This document shows positions 54,649 through 63,483 of a stretch of DNA of 64,000 nt, piece after piece. A model generated the notes under the pieces. It was not told the origin of the DNA and searched no databases. It worked only from the letters and a program-made list of their open reading frames with translations. Position 1 is the first letter of the stretch. Each line of letters starts with the position of its first letter. The DNA comes from an uncultured Eubacteriales bacterium. GTDB lineage: Bacteria > Bacillota > Clostridia > Christensenellales > CAG-138. The position numbers were made by a program, and so were the translations under genes. Where the stretch lies: the NCBI GenBank assembly GCA_900544555.1, contig UQWD01000012.1, positions 1 through 64,000 on the forward strand. The letters run 5' to 3'.

Positions 54649-54731
54649 TGCAAACCGAATCTGACGCGCTTGTCGTCAGATCCGGTTTGCCTCCGTAGCC
54701 GGGTACCCCCAAAAGCTACCCGGTTAATTTT
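54649..54731. repeat. Long inverted repeat followed by a terminator-like hairpin
   Basis: GCAAACCG and TCTGACG (54649-54665) pair with CGTCAGA and CGGTTTGC (to 54689), with one-base bulges. Next, CCGGGTA (54698-54704) pairs with TACCCGG (54716-54722) and is followed by TTAATTTTTG. The AT-rich stretch 54732-55187 holds only a GTATGG/CCATAC hairpin at 54931-54957 and no gene. Confidence 0.65.
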
Positions 54732-55187
54732 TGATTTAATTGGATAATTCCTCTCTTCACTTTCATGTAGTTAATAAAGCTTAGTATATTTTAAAGCTGT
54801 CGGCACGCCGCCTACTTTGATTTGGCAAACATAATATACCTGTTTATTTAACTAAAATGCGACTTGAACGCACATATTAAGCCTTGTGCATTCCTGAAGT
54901 TATGATAGCCAAACGAAAAGGAATAGGCATGTATGGTTTTAGCTTCAAAAGCCATACTTATTGGCTGCTCCTTCATGCGTTTAACTCATGATTATGTTTT
55001 AATATGAATTTTGCAGCTGTTAAACAGCGGAATTACTTAAGGCAGCCTAGGTATTTAAAGATCAATGCTTAGCAGCGATTTATGGCGGTTAAAAAAGCCC
55101 CAAGCGGATAACCATAAGAACGTATCGCCCATTTCGAGCCAACCGGCCGGTTCTAAGCGGCGAAAAGTTTATTTAGAAGGAGAACAC

Positions 55188-56426
55188 ATGATGATGAAGA
55201 AACTCATGGCGGTTTTCGTAACATTCGCTATCGTATTTTCACTCGCGGCATGCAACAACCGCGAAAATCCATCTGATACGCCAGGCCCCGGCAATCAGGG
55301 CGGAAACGCTGGCGGCGGCGCCGTAACGCTCAAGGTTTGGGGCGCTCAGGAGGATCAGGCGATGTTAAGCGAGATGATCGATGCGTTTAAGGCGGCGAAC
55401 CCCGATAAGGATTACAGCATTTCGCTCGGCGTAGTCGGCGAGCCGGACGCCAAAATGCGTTATCTGGAGGATCCTGCCGCGGCCGCGGACGTATTCGCCT
55501 TTTCCAACGATCAACTAAGGGATCTGGTGAGCGCAGGCGGCCTGTATGAAATCACAAGAAATAGGGAGGAGATAATCTCTGCAAACAGCGAGGGCTCCAT
55601 AAACGCGGCCATGTTCGATGAAAAGCTTTACGGATACCCGATGACTGCGGATAACGGCTATTTCCTATACTACGATAAAAGCGTTATTTCAGAAGAGGAC
55701 GTTAAAACGCTGGACGGTATCCTCAAGGCGGCTAACAATGCGAACAAGAAAGTATTGATGGACGTATCGGACGGATGGTATATCGCGTCCTTCTTCCTCG
55801 GAGCGGGCGGCAAAATAGGTATTGATGGCAACGGCAAGCAGACCTGCGATTTCAATAACGCGAGAGGGCTTGAGGTTGCGGAGGCAATTAAAAAGTTCTG
55901 TGCTGACCCGGCGTTCATGACAGGCGATAACGATATTATCCAGGGCGGCATGGGGGGTACCATATGCGCGGCGGTGAGCGGCACATGGAATGCGGAAGCC
56001 ATACAAGCCAAGCTGGGCGACAACTACGCCGCTACAAAGCTGCCTACGTTTACATGCGCGGGCGAGCAGGTACAGATGGCGTCGTTCGGCGGATACAAGC
56101 TCATCGGCGTAAACAGCCAGACCGCGCATCCGGTCGAGGCCATGGATCTGGCTCAATGGCTAACGAATGAGGAGAACCAGCTCAAACGCTTCCGCGTCCG
56201 GGCTATGGGTCCGTCAAACGTCAGAGCGGCCGCTGATGAGGATGTTAAGGCGAATGCGGCGCTCGCCGCGCTTTCTCTCCAGAGCGAGTTTGCGGTACCG
56301 CAGAACGACGTGCTGCAAAAATTCTGGGATCCCGCGGAGGCGTTCGGGACAGCGCTTGAATCCAAGGACTATTCCCGATCCTTACAGGATATGCTTGACG
56401 AGATGGTCGCCTCCATCACCGCTTAG
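55188..56426 (+). CDS. Extracellular solute-binding lipoprotein, MalE/cyclodextrin-binding-like
   Basis: 412 residues. The start at 55188 has AGAAGGAGA upstream. The signal ends at lipobox LAAC (about residue 22). A Gly/Pro-rich linker precedes the family 1 binding fold (VTLKVWGAQEDQAMLSEMIDAFKAANP; GYPMTADNGYFLYYDKSVI; GGYKLIGVNSQTAHP). It captures an oligosaccharide, probably maltodextrin-like, for the two permeases downstream. No ATPase gene is nearby, as is usual when MsmX-type ATPases are shared. Confidence 0.88.
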   Translation: MMMKKLMAVFVTFAIVFSLAACNNRENPSDTPGPGNQGGNAGGGAVTLKVWGAQEDQAMLSEMIDAFKAANPDKDYSISLGVVGEPDAKMRYLEDPAAAADVFAFSNDQLRDLVSAGGLYEITRNREEIISANSEGSINAAMFDEKLYGYPMTADNGYFLYYDKSVISEEDVKTLDGILKAANNANKKVLMDVSDGWYIASFFLGAGGKIGIDGNGKQTCDFNNARGLEVAEAIKKFCADPAFMTGDNDIIQGGMGGTICAAVSGTWNAEAIQAKLGDNYAATKLPTFTCAGEQVQMASFGGYKLIGVNSQTAHPVEAMDLAQWLTNEENQLKRFRVRAMGPSNVRAAADEDVKANAALAALSLQSEFAVPQNDVLQKFWDPAEAFGTALESKDYSRSLQDMLDEMVASITA

Positions 56427-56559
56427 TTGTTTCTAAAGCCGGGCTGTTTGCCGGCAGCCCGGCTTAGCGGATTAAATGCGGGCTCAGGGGTGAATATGCG
56501 GGTTCGCTTCTTCAAGCCGGCGTGCGGAAAACTATAGATCATCTCGGAGGGAAAACCGG

Positions 56560-58053
56560 ATGAAATACAACGATTATATTGAATTGAATGCGTTTAAGAG
56601 GTTTATAGTACGGCTGGGCGATTGGTTAAAGGCCATACCACGCCTGCTTTTACGCATGCTCAAAGCGATAGGCTCGGGCATATTTCGGTTTTTTAGGGGC
56701 ATCGGGCGCGCTTTTGCTGGGCTTGGCCGGATTTTTGAAAAGGGCGATGCTTATACCAGGCTTTCCTTCCTTATAATGGGTCTGGGCTGCGCCGTGCGCG
56801 GCCAAATCGTAAAGGGGTTTCTCTATCTTGCTGCGCAGGCAGCGTTCATCATCTTTTTAATCCGGTTCGGATTAAATTACCTTAAAGACCTTGGTACGCT
56901 TGGCACAAGCGTGCAGGAACGCGTTTGGGATGAGGCGAACCAGATATTCAGGGTTGTTCCGGGCGATAATTCCATGCTGATACTGCTATACAGCGTGATG
57001 AGCATTTTTGTAATATTGTTCTTCCTATACCTGTACGCATCTAGCCTGAAGGCCTGCTATCAGGCGCAAAAAGGCGCCCGGGATGGGGTGAGGCTGCCAT
57101 CGTTCAGAGATGATATTGCCGGCCTGCTGGACAGAAAATACCACGCGGCTATGCTCACGCTGCCGACTGTTATGGCCGTCGCGTTCGTGATACTTCCGCT
57201 GGTTTTCATGATACTCATCGCATTTACCAATTACGATCAGGCACATCAGCCGCCCGGAAACCTGTTTACATGGGTTGGGTTTGAAAATTTTAAGGGTATT
57301 CTTGGGGATAACCCCAAAATGGCGAGAACGTTTCGAGAGCTGCTCGCATGGACGGTTATCTGGGCAGTCGCCGCTACCGTAACCAACTATGTCTTTGGCA
57401 TGATTCTGGCGATTATGATCAATAAGCGCGGGATACGGTATAAAAAATTCTGGCGCACGCTTTTCATTTTAACCGTCGCTGTCCCGCAGTTTGTAACGCT
57501 TTTGCTTATGAGCCGGATGCTCAGCGCGCAGGGGCCGGTAAACCAGCTGCTGCTCGAATGGGGCTTGATAGATAAAGCCGTGCCGTTTCTTACAAATGGG
57601 ACGCTTGCGCGCATTACCGTCATAGTCGTCAACATGTGGGTCGGGATACCCTATTCCATGCTGATAACCACTGGAATTCTTTTGAACATACCGAACGAGC
57701 TGTATGAAAGCGCTCGAATAGACGGGGCGGGGCCAGTGAAGACCTTTTCCCGCATAACGCTGCCGTACATGCTTTTTGTTACTACGCCTTACCTGATAAC
57801 GCAGTTTGTTGGGAACTTCAACAACTTCAACGTCATCTACCTCTTGACGCAGGGGAATCCCAAATCCGTATTCCTTCACCAGGCGGGGGAAACGGATCTT
57901 CTGGTTACCTGGCTCTATAAGCTCACGGTCGATTCTCAGGATTTTAACCTCGCGTCCACCATAGGGATTATGGTATTCCTTATTTCGGCCGTATTATCGC
58001 TTATTGTTTATAATTCGTCCGCGGCCGCCAGAAAGGAGGAGCAGTTCCAGTGA
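56560..58053 (+). CDS. Sugar ABC transporter permease, MalF-like, with N-terminal extension
   Basis: 497 residues. Residues 1-200 add a basic amphipathic start (RLGDWLKAIPRLLLRMLKAIGSG) and two extra membrane segments. The core six-helix permease follows: the periplasmic loop, then the EAA-type loop with ELYESARIDGAGPVKTFSRITLPYMLF. It passes the sugar across the membrane together with the MalG-like partner. The start has GGAGG upstream. Its stop overlaps the next ATG by four bases. Confidence 0.88.
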   Translation: MKYNDYIELNAFKRFIVRLGDWLKAIPRLLLRMLKAIGSGIFRFFRGIGRAFAGLGRIFEKGDAYTRLSFLIMGLGCAVRGQIVKGFLYLAAQAAFIIFLIRFGLNYLKDLGTLGTSVQERVWDEANQIFRVVPGDNSMLILLYSVMSIFVILFFLYLYASSLKACYQAQKGARDGVRLPSFRDDIAGLLDRKYHAAMLTLPTVMAVAFVILPLVFMILIAFTNYDQAHQPPGNLFTWVGFENFKGILGDNPKMARTFRELLAWTVIWAVAATVTNYVFGMILAIMINKRGIRYKKFWRTLFILTVAVPQFVTLLLMSRMLSAQGPVNQLLLEWGLIDKAVPFLTNGTLARITVIVVNMWVGIPYSMLITTGILLNIPNELYESARIDGAGPVKTFSRITLPYMLFVTTPYLITQFVGNFNNFNVIYLLTQGNPKSVFLHQAGETDLLVTWLYKLTVDSQDFNLASTIGIMVFLISAVLSLIVYNSSAAARKEEQFQ

Positions 58054-58913
58054 AAAAGAAAAGTTTGGGCAACAGGGCGCGATCTAGAGCAGCAAACGCG
58101 GCTATCTATACGGTTTTAACGCTGCTGGGCGTGTTATGGCTTGCGCCTATCGCGTGGCTTTTAATCAAATCCTTCCAGGGAGAGCGCGGCGCGTGGCTTC
58201 CGTACATTCTTCCAAGGGAGTTTACGCTGGATAACTATGTGAGACTGTTTACCGAAACGGGGCTTTTCAATTATCCGCGCTGGTATATGAACACGCTTAT
58301 CGTGGCCATATTCACATGCATCATATCCACCCTGATGGTTTTGATGATAAGTTACGCGTTTTCCCGCCTGCGCTTCCCCTCCCGCAAAAAGTTCATGAAC
58401 GCCGGTCTGATCCTTGGTATGTTTCCAGCGTTCATGACCATGATAGCCGTGTACCATATTTTTAAAGCCATTGGAATGGTTCAGAGCCTCACGAGCCTGA
58501 TATTGGTTTATTCTACCACGGCCGCTCTGAGTTATTTTGTAGCGAAAGGCTTTTTCGATACCATACCGCGCGCTCTGGACGAAGCCGCGCTGATAGACGG
58601 CGCGAGCAAGAACGCCGTCTTCTGGCGGATTATACTGCCCATGTCAAAGCCTGTTGTGGTTTATACCGCGTTAACGTCATTCATCGCGCCGTGGGTGGAT
58701 TTTATATTCGCGTCGGTTATCATGAAAGACAACTATCAAAACTACACGCTCGCGGTGGGGCTGTTCAGAATGCTGGAACGGGAGAATATCTACGAATACT
58801 TCACGCGTTTCTGCGCCGGTGCGGTATTGGTCGCCATTCCTATTACTTTTCTGTTTATAAAAATGCAAAAATATTATGTAGAGGGAATTACGGGCGGCTC
58901 CGTCAAGGGATAA
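58050..58913 (+). CDS. Sugar ABC transporter permease, MalG-like
   Basis: 287 residues with six membrane segments. The coupling loop IPRALDEAALIDGASKNAVFWRIILPM is the EAA signature. The C-terminus KMQKYYVEGITGGSVKG is the usual MalG/GanQ ending. It is coupled to the MalF-like gene by the ATGA overlap and shares its substrate. Confidence 0.92.
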   Translation: MKKKSLGNRARSRAANAAIYTVLTLLGVLWLAPIAWLLIKSFQGERGAWLPYILPREFTLDNYVRLFTETGLFNYPRWYMNTLIVAIFTCIISTLMVLMISYAFSRLRFPSRKKFMNAGLILGMFPAFMTMIAVYHIFKAIGMVQSLTSLILVYSTTAALSYFVAKGFFDTIPRALDEAALIDGASKNAVFWRIILPMSKPVVVYTALTSFIAPWVDFIFASVIMKDNYQNYTLAVGLFRMLERENIYEYFTRFCAGAVLVAIPITFLFIKMQKYYVEGITGGSVKG

Positions 58914-58941
58914 AAGCAATCCTTACCGCTTTAAAAACCGC

Positions 58942-58970
58942 TTGACACGGCGGATGCCGCCGGATAAAAT
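58942..58970 (+). promoter_or_regulatory. SigA-type promoter of metG
   Basis: TTGACA (58942-58947), exactly 17 bases, then TAAAAT (58965-58970). It starts the T-box transcript, about 285 bases before the metG start. Confidence 0.75.
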
Positions 58971-58975
58971 TGTAA

Positions 58976-59235
58976 ACAACGCCGAGATGGGAAGAGTAAA
59001 AGGCGAGTTGCCTTAAAGAGAGCCGGGGAGGGTGCGATCCCGGCAGGCGATAGCCTTTGAACATGGGCCCGGAGCGGCCGACGCCGAACGCGCATACGCG
59101 CCTGAGGCGCGGCGGGAACCGCCCGATACAGCGGCAACCATGAGGCGCTTTATCGAGCGTGAAACAGGGTGGTACCACGGCGGGAAACGGCCGTCCCTTT
59201 ATGCATAATGCATAAGGGCGTTTTTATTTTTTAGA
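58976..59235 (+). promoter_or_regulatory. T-box riboswitch, methionine specifier, controlling metG
   Basis: The conserved T-box AGGGTGGTACC occurs at 59166-59176. Stem I carries a specifier loop with GAACATGGG; ATG (59063-59065) matches tRNA-Met. The terminator pairs CCCTTTATGCAT with ATGCATAAGGG, followed by a T-run (to 59232). Uncharged tRNA-Met would favour the antiterminator and turn metG on. The neighbouring MalG gene ends at 58913. Confidence 0.92.
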
Positions 59236-59255
59236 GAAGTTTGGAGGATAGGTTA

Positions 59256-61229
59256 ATGGACAAAAAAACGTTTTATATTACAACCCCCATTTATTATCCG
59301 AGCGATAAGTTGCACATCGGGCACAGCTATACCACGGTCGCGGCGGACGCAATCGCCCGCTATAAGCGCATGACGGGGTACGACGTTTATTTCCTTACCG
59401 GTTCGGATGAACACGGCCAGAAAATAGAGCGAAAGGCGCGGGAAAAGGGCGTAACGCCACAGGAGTACGTGGATAAAATCGTAGCTACGTTCCAGGATTT
59501 ATGGAAGCTGATGGATATATCCAACGACGGGTTTGTCCGAACTACGGACGATTATCATGAAAAAGCGGTTCAGCGCATATTCAAGCGGCTGTATGAAAAG
59601 GGCGATATTTATAAATCCAAGTACGCGGGCCATTACTGCACACCCTGCGAATCGTTCTGGCTGCCGAGACAGATCAAAGACGGGTGCTGCCCGGATTGCG
59701 GCAGGCCTGTTGAGCTGGTGGAGGAGGAAAGCTATTTCTTCCGCCTGAGCAAATACGCGCAAAAGTTAATCGACCATATCCGGTCGCATCCCGAGTTCAT
59801 CCAGCCGGTATCCAGGGCAAACGAGATGCTTCAGAACTTTCTGCTACCAGGGCTTGAGGACCTGTGCGTGAGCCGCACGACGTTCAAATGGGGTATCCCA
59901 GTGGATTTTGAGCCCGGCCATGTGGTATACGTTTGGCTGGATGCGCTTTCCAACTACATCACTAAGCTCGGCTATACGAGCGGGGATGAAAGCCTGCTTG
60001 AGAAATACTGGCCGGCGGACGTGCAGCTTGTGGGTAAGGAGATAGTGCGCTTCCATACCATTATCTGGCCCATCATGCTCATGGCGCTGGGCTTGCCGCT
60101 GCCCAAACAGGTATTTGGCCACGGATGGCTCGTACTGGACGGCGGTAAGATGAGCAAGTCAAAGGGCAATGTTGTGGATCCGGTAAAGCTAATCGCGCGG
60201 TATGGCTCCGACGCTATCCGTTACTTCCTGCTCAGGGAGGTTCCCTTTGGCTCGGACGGCGTTTTCAGCAACGAGGCTCTGGTAACGAGGATCAACTCGG
60301 ATCTCGCCAACGATCTTGGGAACCTTCTGTCGCGGACGGTTACGATGATCGATAAATATTTCGGCGGCCGCATCCCCGCGCCCGGAGTTGATATGAAGGA
60401 GGAGGACGAGGAGCTTAAGGCGCTTTGCGCGAACCTGCCGGGCGTGGTGGAGGAAAACATGAATGCGCTGCGCCTGCCCGAGTCATTACAGGAGATTTGG
60501 AAGCTTGTGGGCGCGTGCAACAAGTATATCGACGCAACGCGCCCATGGATTTTAGCCAAGGATGCGGCGACCCTGCCGCGCCTGGGAACGGTGCTTTACA
60601 ACCTCGCAGAATGCCTGAGGTTCGCCGGGGTATTGCTGCAGCCGTATATGCCGCAAACCGCGCCGAAGATATTTGCGCAGCTTGGAATTGAATCGGCCAA
60701 GCTGACGGGCGTGGAAAGCCTGAATTCATTCGGCGCGATTCCCGAGGGCGCGAGCGTGAAGAAAGGGCAAGCGCTGTTCCCGCGCATCGACGTCAAAAAG
60801 GAGCTTGAGTCACTTGCGGAGGAAATAGCGGGGATTGGGCCGGTAAACGACACTAAAAAGGCCAAGGATAATAAGGGGACTGAGAAGGACGACGGGGGCG
60901 CGTACATCGATTACGAGGATTTTGCCAAAGTGGATCTGCGGCTTGCGAAGGTTTTGGCCTGCGAGCCCGTCAAGCGCAGCGATCACCTTTTGAAGCTCAC
61001 GCTCGAGGTTGGGGAGGAGCGGCGCACCGTGCTTTCCGGCATACGCGACTGGTATAAGCCGGAGGATCTCATCGGTAAAACCGTGGTGCTGGCTGCGAAC
61101 CTTAAGCCGCGCAAGATGTGCGGCGTCTTGAGCGAAGGGATGATCCTGTGCGCGTCGGACGACGCGGACGAGAACCTCTCGGCGCTGACCTGCATGCACG
61201 ATATGCAAAGCGGCTTGAAGATAAGGTAG
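59256..61229 (+). CDS. metG: Methionyl-tRNA synthetase with C-terminal tRNA-binding domain
   Basis: 657 residues from the ATG at 59256 (GGAGG upstream). HIGH motif in KLHIGHSYTT; the zinc region CTPCESFWLP ... CCPDCGR; KMSKS in GGKMSKSKGNVVDP. An anticodon-binding helix bundle (about 390-510) and a C-terminal OB-fold (about 545-650, FAKVDLRLAKVLACEPV) that holds tRNA follow. It charges tRNA-Met with methionine. It is under T-box control. tatD follows nine bases later. Confidence 0.96.
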   Translation: MDKKTFYITTPIYYPSDKLHIGHSYTTVAADAIARYKRMTGYDVYFLTGSDEHGQKIERKAREKGVTPQEYVDKIVATFQDLWKLMDISNDGFVRTTDDYHEKAVQRIFKRLYEKGDIYKSKYAGHYCTPCESFWLPRQIKDGCCPDCGRPVELVEEESYFFRLSKYAQKLIDHIRSHPEFIQPVSRANEMLQNFLLPGLEDLCVSRTTFKWGIPVDFEPGHVVYVWLDALSNYITKLGYTSGDESLLEKYWPADVQLVGKEIVRFHTIIWPIMLMALGLPLPKQVFGHGWLVLDGGKMSKSKGNVVDPVKLIARYGSDAIRYFLLREVPFGSDGVFSNEALVTRINSDLANDLGNLLSRTVTMIDKYFGGRIPAPGVDMKEEDEELKALCANLPGVVEENMNALRLPESLQEIWKLVGACNKYIDATRPWILAKDAATLPRLGTVLYNLAECLRFAGVLLQPYMPQTAPKIFAQLGIESAKLTGVESLNSFGAIPEGASVKKGQALFPRIDVKKELESLAEEIAGIGPVNDTKKAKDNKGTEKDDGGAYIDYEDFAKVDLRLAKVLACEPVKRSDHLLKLTLEVGEERRTVLSGIRDWYKPEDLIGKTVVLAANLKPRKMCGVLSEGMILCASDDADENLSALTCMHDMQSGLKIR

Positions 61230-61237
61230 ACAACAAC

Positions 61238-62017
61238 ATGACGAAGCTTTTTGATACGCATACGCATCTAACGGATCAGCGCTTTGACGGCGACCTGGAG
61301 GCTTTGCTCGCCTCCCTCCCCCAAAAGGGCGTCGCCCGGGTGGTGGACGTTGCGTGCCACGTGCGCGACGCTGAAAAAACGCTGGAATTGGCAAACAAAT
61401 ACGATTTTATATACGCTTCGGTTGGTATGCACCCGCACGAGGCTGCGGAAACGGCCGCGCATCATCTTGAGGAGGAAGCGCGCATTATCAAAGCGAATAA
61501 AAAAATGGTGGCGCTGGGCGAAATCGGTTTGGATTATCACTATGATTTTTCCCCGCGCCCCATTCAGCGCAAATGGTTCTGCGAACAGCTTGATTTAGCG
61601 CAGCAGCTCGACGTGCCGGTGATATTCCATATCCGCGAGGCGTTCGGCGATTGCATGGATATACTGCGTGAGAGAAGGGGCAGGTTCCGCGGCGTAATGC
61701 ATTGCTATTCTGGAAGCATGGAGACAGCGTACGAATGCCTTGATATGGGTCTGTATATCGCGTTTGGAGGCGCGGTTACGTTCCATAACGCGGTCAAGCA
61801 GGCGGACATGGCGGCGCGGCTGCCGCTAGATAGGCTGGTTATTGAAACAGACTGCCCCTATATGACGCCCGCTCCGTTCAGAGGCAAGCGCAACGACCCC
61901 TCTATGGCGCGCCTTGTCGCGGAAAAAATCGCTTCCTTAAGAGGCGTAAGTGTGGAGTCTATAGCTTCCGTCACGTACGAGAACGGCATAAGCCTGTTTG
62001 AAATGGAACGCGATTAA
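61238..62017 (+). CDS. tatD: TatD-family metal-dependent DNase
   Basis: 259 residues. Metal ligands are in FDTHTHL (H-x-H), VGMHPHEA, LGEIGLDYHYDF, IFHIREAF, and ETDCPYMTP. This is the TatD order and length. It acts as a DNA or peptide hydrolase in repair-like roles. The start at 61238 lies nine bases after the metG stop and no better site exists upstream; the pair metG-tatD is common in Firmicutes. Confidence 0.93.
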   Translation: MTKLFDTHTHLTDQRFDGDLEALLASLPQKGVARVVDVACHVRDAEKTLELANKYDFIYASVGMHPHEAAETAAHHLEEEARIIKANKKMVALGEIGLDYHYDFSPRPIQRKWFCEQLDLAQQLDVPVIFHIREAFGDCMDILRERRGRFRGVMHCYSGSMETAYECLDMGLYIAFGGAVTFHNAVKQADMAARLPLDRLVIETDCPYMTPAPFRGKRNDPSMARLVAEKIASLRGVSVESIASVTYENGISLFEMERD

Positions 62018-62061
62018 AAGCTTGGTAACGGCAGCACATTACTTTGGGCGCGCATATCAGC

Positions 62062-62805
62062 TTAGACCGACGCGCCGCAATCTACCGATACAATCTGCCC
62101 CGTAATGGCGCGCGCCTCATCTGTAGATAGAAAGTATACCGCGTTGGCTATGTCCTCGGGGGTGGGCAGAAAGCCAAGCGGCGTCTGCTCCGCGAACGCA
62201 TTCATATCTTCAGTTGTAAGGTGTGCGTTCATCGGCGTTTTCACCAGCCCGGGCGCAACGCAGTTTACCCGGATATTTGATGGCCCCAGTTCCTTGGCAA
62301 GCGCGCGTGTAAACCCAATAAGCGCGGCCTTTGAAGCGGAATAAGGGACTTCGCATGAACCGCCTGTAACCCCCCATATTGAGGAGATGTTGATGATACA
62401 GCCGCGCTTTCTCTCCACCATAAAAGGGATGCAAGCTTTGGCGCAATAAAACGCCCCGCTAACGTTGACCGCCAGCATCAGATCCCATTCCTCCGGCGTA
62501 CAATCGGTCAAAAGCTTTTGGGGTAGCGCCGCGCCCGCATTGTTTACAAGCGCGTCAATCGGCCCAAAGTAATCCTGCGCCTGGCTTATCATGCGCTCGA
62601 CTTGCCCGGGTTCGCTAATATCCGCCTGAACGCACATGGCGCTCATCCCCTTTCGTTTGAGCCGGTCATTTAGCGCTTGCGCGGCGGCGTTGTCGCGCGC
62701 GTAATGAAGGATAACGCGATGCCCTTGACGCGCAAACCTCTCAGCGATCGCTCCGCCTATACCGCCGGACGCGCCCGTTATCAGCACGGTCTGTTTGTTA
62801 ACCAT
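62062..62805 (-). CDS. Short-chain dehydrogenase/reductase (FabG-like)
   Basis: 247 residues. TGASGGIG is the cofactor site, NNAG follows, and the catalytic Ser-Tyr-Lys lie in NISSIWG and YSASKAAL. The ending ITGQIVSVDCGASV is typical of FabG-like enzymes. It uses NAD(P)H to reduce a keto substrate. It stands apart from fatty-acid genes, so the substrate is open. It is unlike the other SDR at 34826 in detail. GGAGAAG lies upstream. Confidence 0.88.
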   Translation of the reverse strand: MVNKQTVLITGASGGIGGAIAERFARQGHRVILHYARDNAAAQALNDRLKRKGMSAMCVQADISEPGQVERMISQAQDYFGPIDALVNNAGAALPQKLLTDCTPEEWDLMLAVNVSGAFYCAKACIPFMVERKRGCIINISSIWGVTGGSCEVPYSASKAALIGFTRALAKELGPSNIRVNCVAPGLVKTPMNAHLTTEDMNAFAEQTPLGFLPTPEDIANAVYFLSTDEARAITGQIVSVDCGASV

Positions 62806-62925
62806 TTTACTTCTCCATGATAATTCGCGGTATTTATAGCGAAAACGCGCTTAATCCACTTCAATTACGCCTGAAAAGCAACCGTTTTCCCTGCGAATCG
62901 ATCCGGCCGCCTGGGCGCGATTTCA

Positions 62926-63483
62926 CTAACCCGAAACTAAGTCGGAGCGAATTACGCCAACATAGGGTAGGTTGCGGTAGTAACCCTCGCAGTCCAGCCC
63001 ATACCCCACGACGAAATGATTTGGTATGGTGAACCCGCAGAAATCCGGCGAGATGTCGCATTCACGGCGTTCTGGCTTGTCGAGCAGACACGCTATTTTG
63101 AGCGAGGCGGGGTTGCGTGAACGTAAAAGCGTTGTTAGATGGTTCAGCGTAAGTCCGGAATCCATAATATCCTCAACGATAAGTACGTGGCGGCCGGTAA
63201 TGGATACGTCGATATCCTTTGCGATACGCACGATACCGGATGTTTTAAAGTTATTGCCGTAGCTGGATATGGACATGAAGTCCATTTCCATCGGGCAGGT
63301 GATTTGGCGGGACAAATCGGAAAAGAAATGCACCGCGCCTTTAAGGATACAGATGAGTATCACGTTTTTCCCGGCGTATTGGGCTGATATCTCTTTTCCA
63401 AGCTGATTAACGCGCCGGGAAACGGCGGCTTCGTCAAGAAGAACCTGTTCAATATCATCATGCATGTTCGCGCTTCTAACCAT
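62926..63483 (-). CDS. hpt: Hypoxanthine phosphoribosyltransferase
   Basis: 185 residues. The PRPP loop VLIVEDIMDSGLTL is clear, with the flexible-loop Ser-Tyr in SISSYGN and the end GYGLDCEGYYRNLPYVG. It salvages hypoxanthine and guanine. The ATG at 63483 has GAGGAGG seven bases upstream and overlaps the tilS stop, the common tilS-hpt order of Firmicutes. Confidence 0.94.
   Translation of the reverse strand: MVRSANMHDDIEQVLLDEAAVSRRVNQLGKEISAQYAGKNVILICILKGAVHFFSDLSRQITCPMEMDFMSISSYGNNFKTSGIVRIAKDIDVSITGRHVLIVEDIMDSGLTLNHLTTLLRSRNPASLKIACLLDKPERRECDISPDFCGFTIPNHFVVGYGLDCEGYYRNLPYVGVIRSDLVSG

Noticed and set aside
55065..55187. Longer start for the MalE-like lipoprotein
   Set aside because: The extra residues lack a ribosome site and would bury the signal peptide; the start at 55188 has both.
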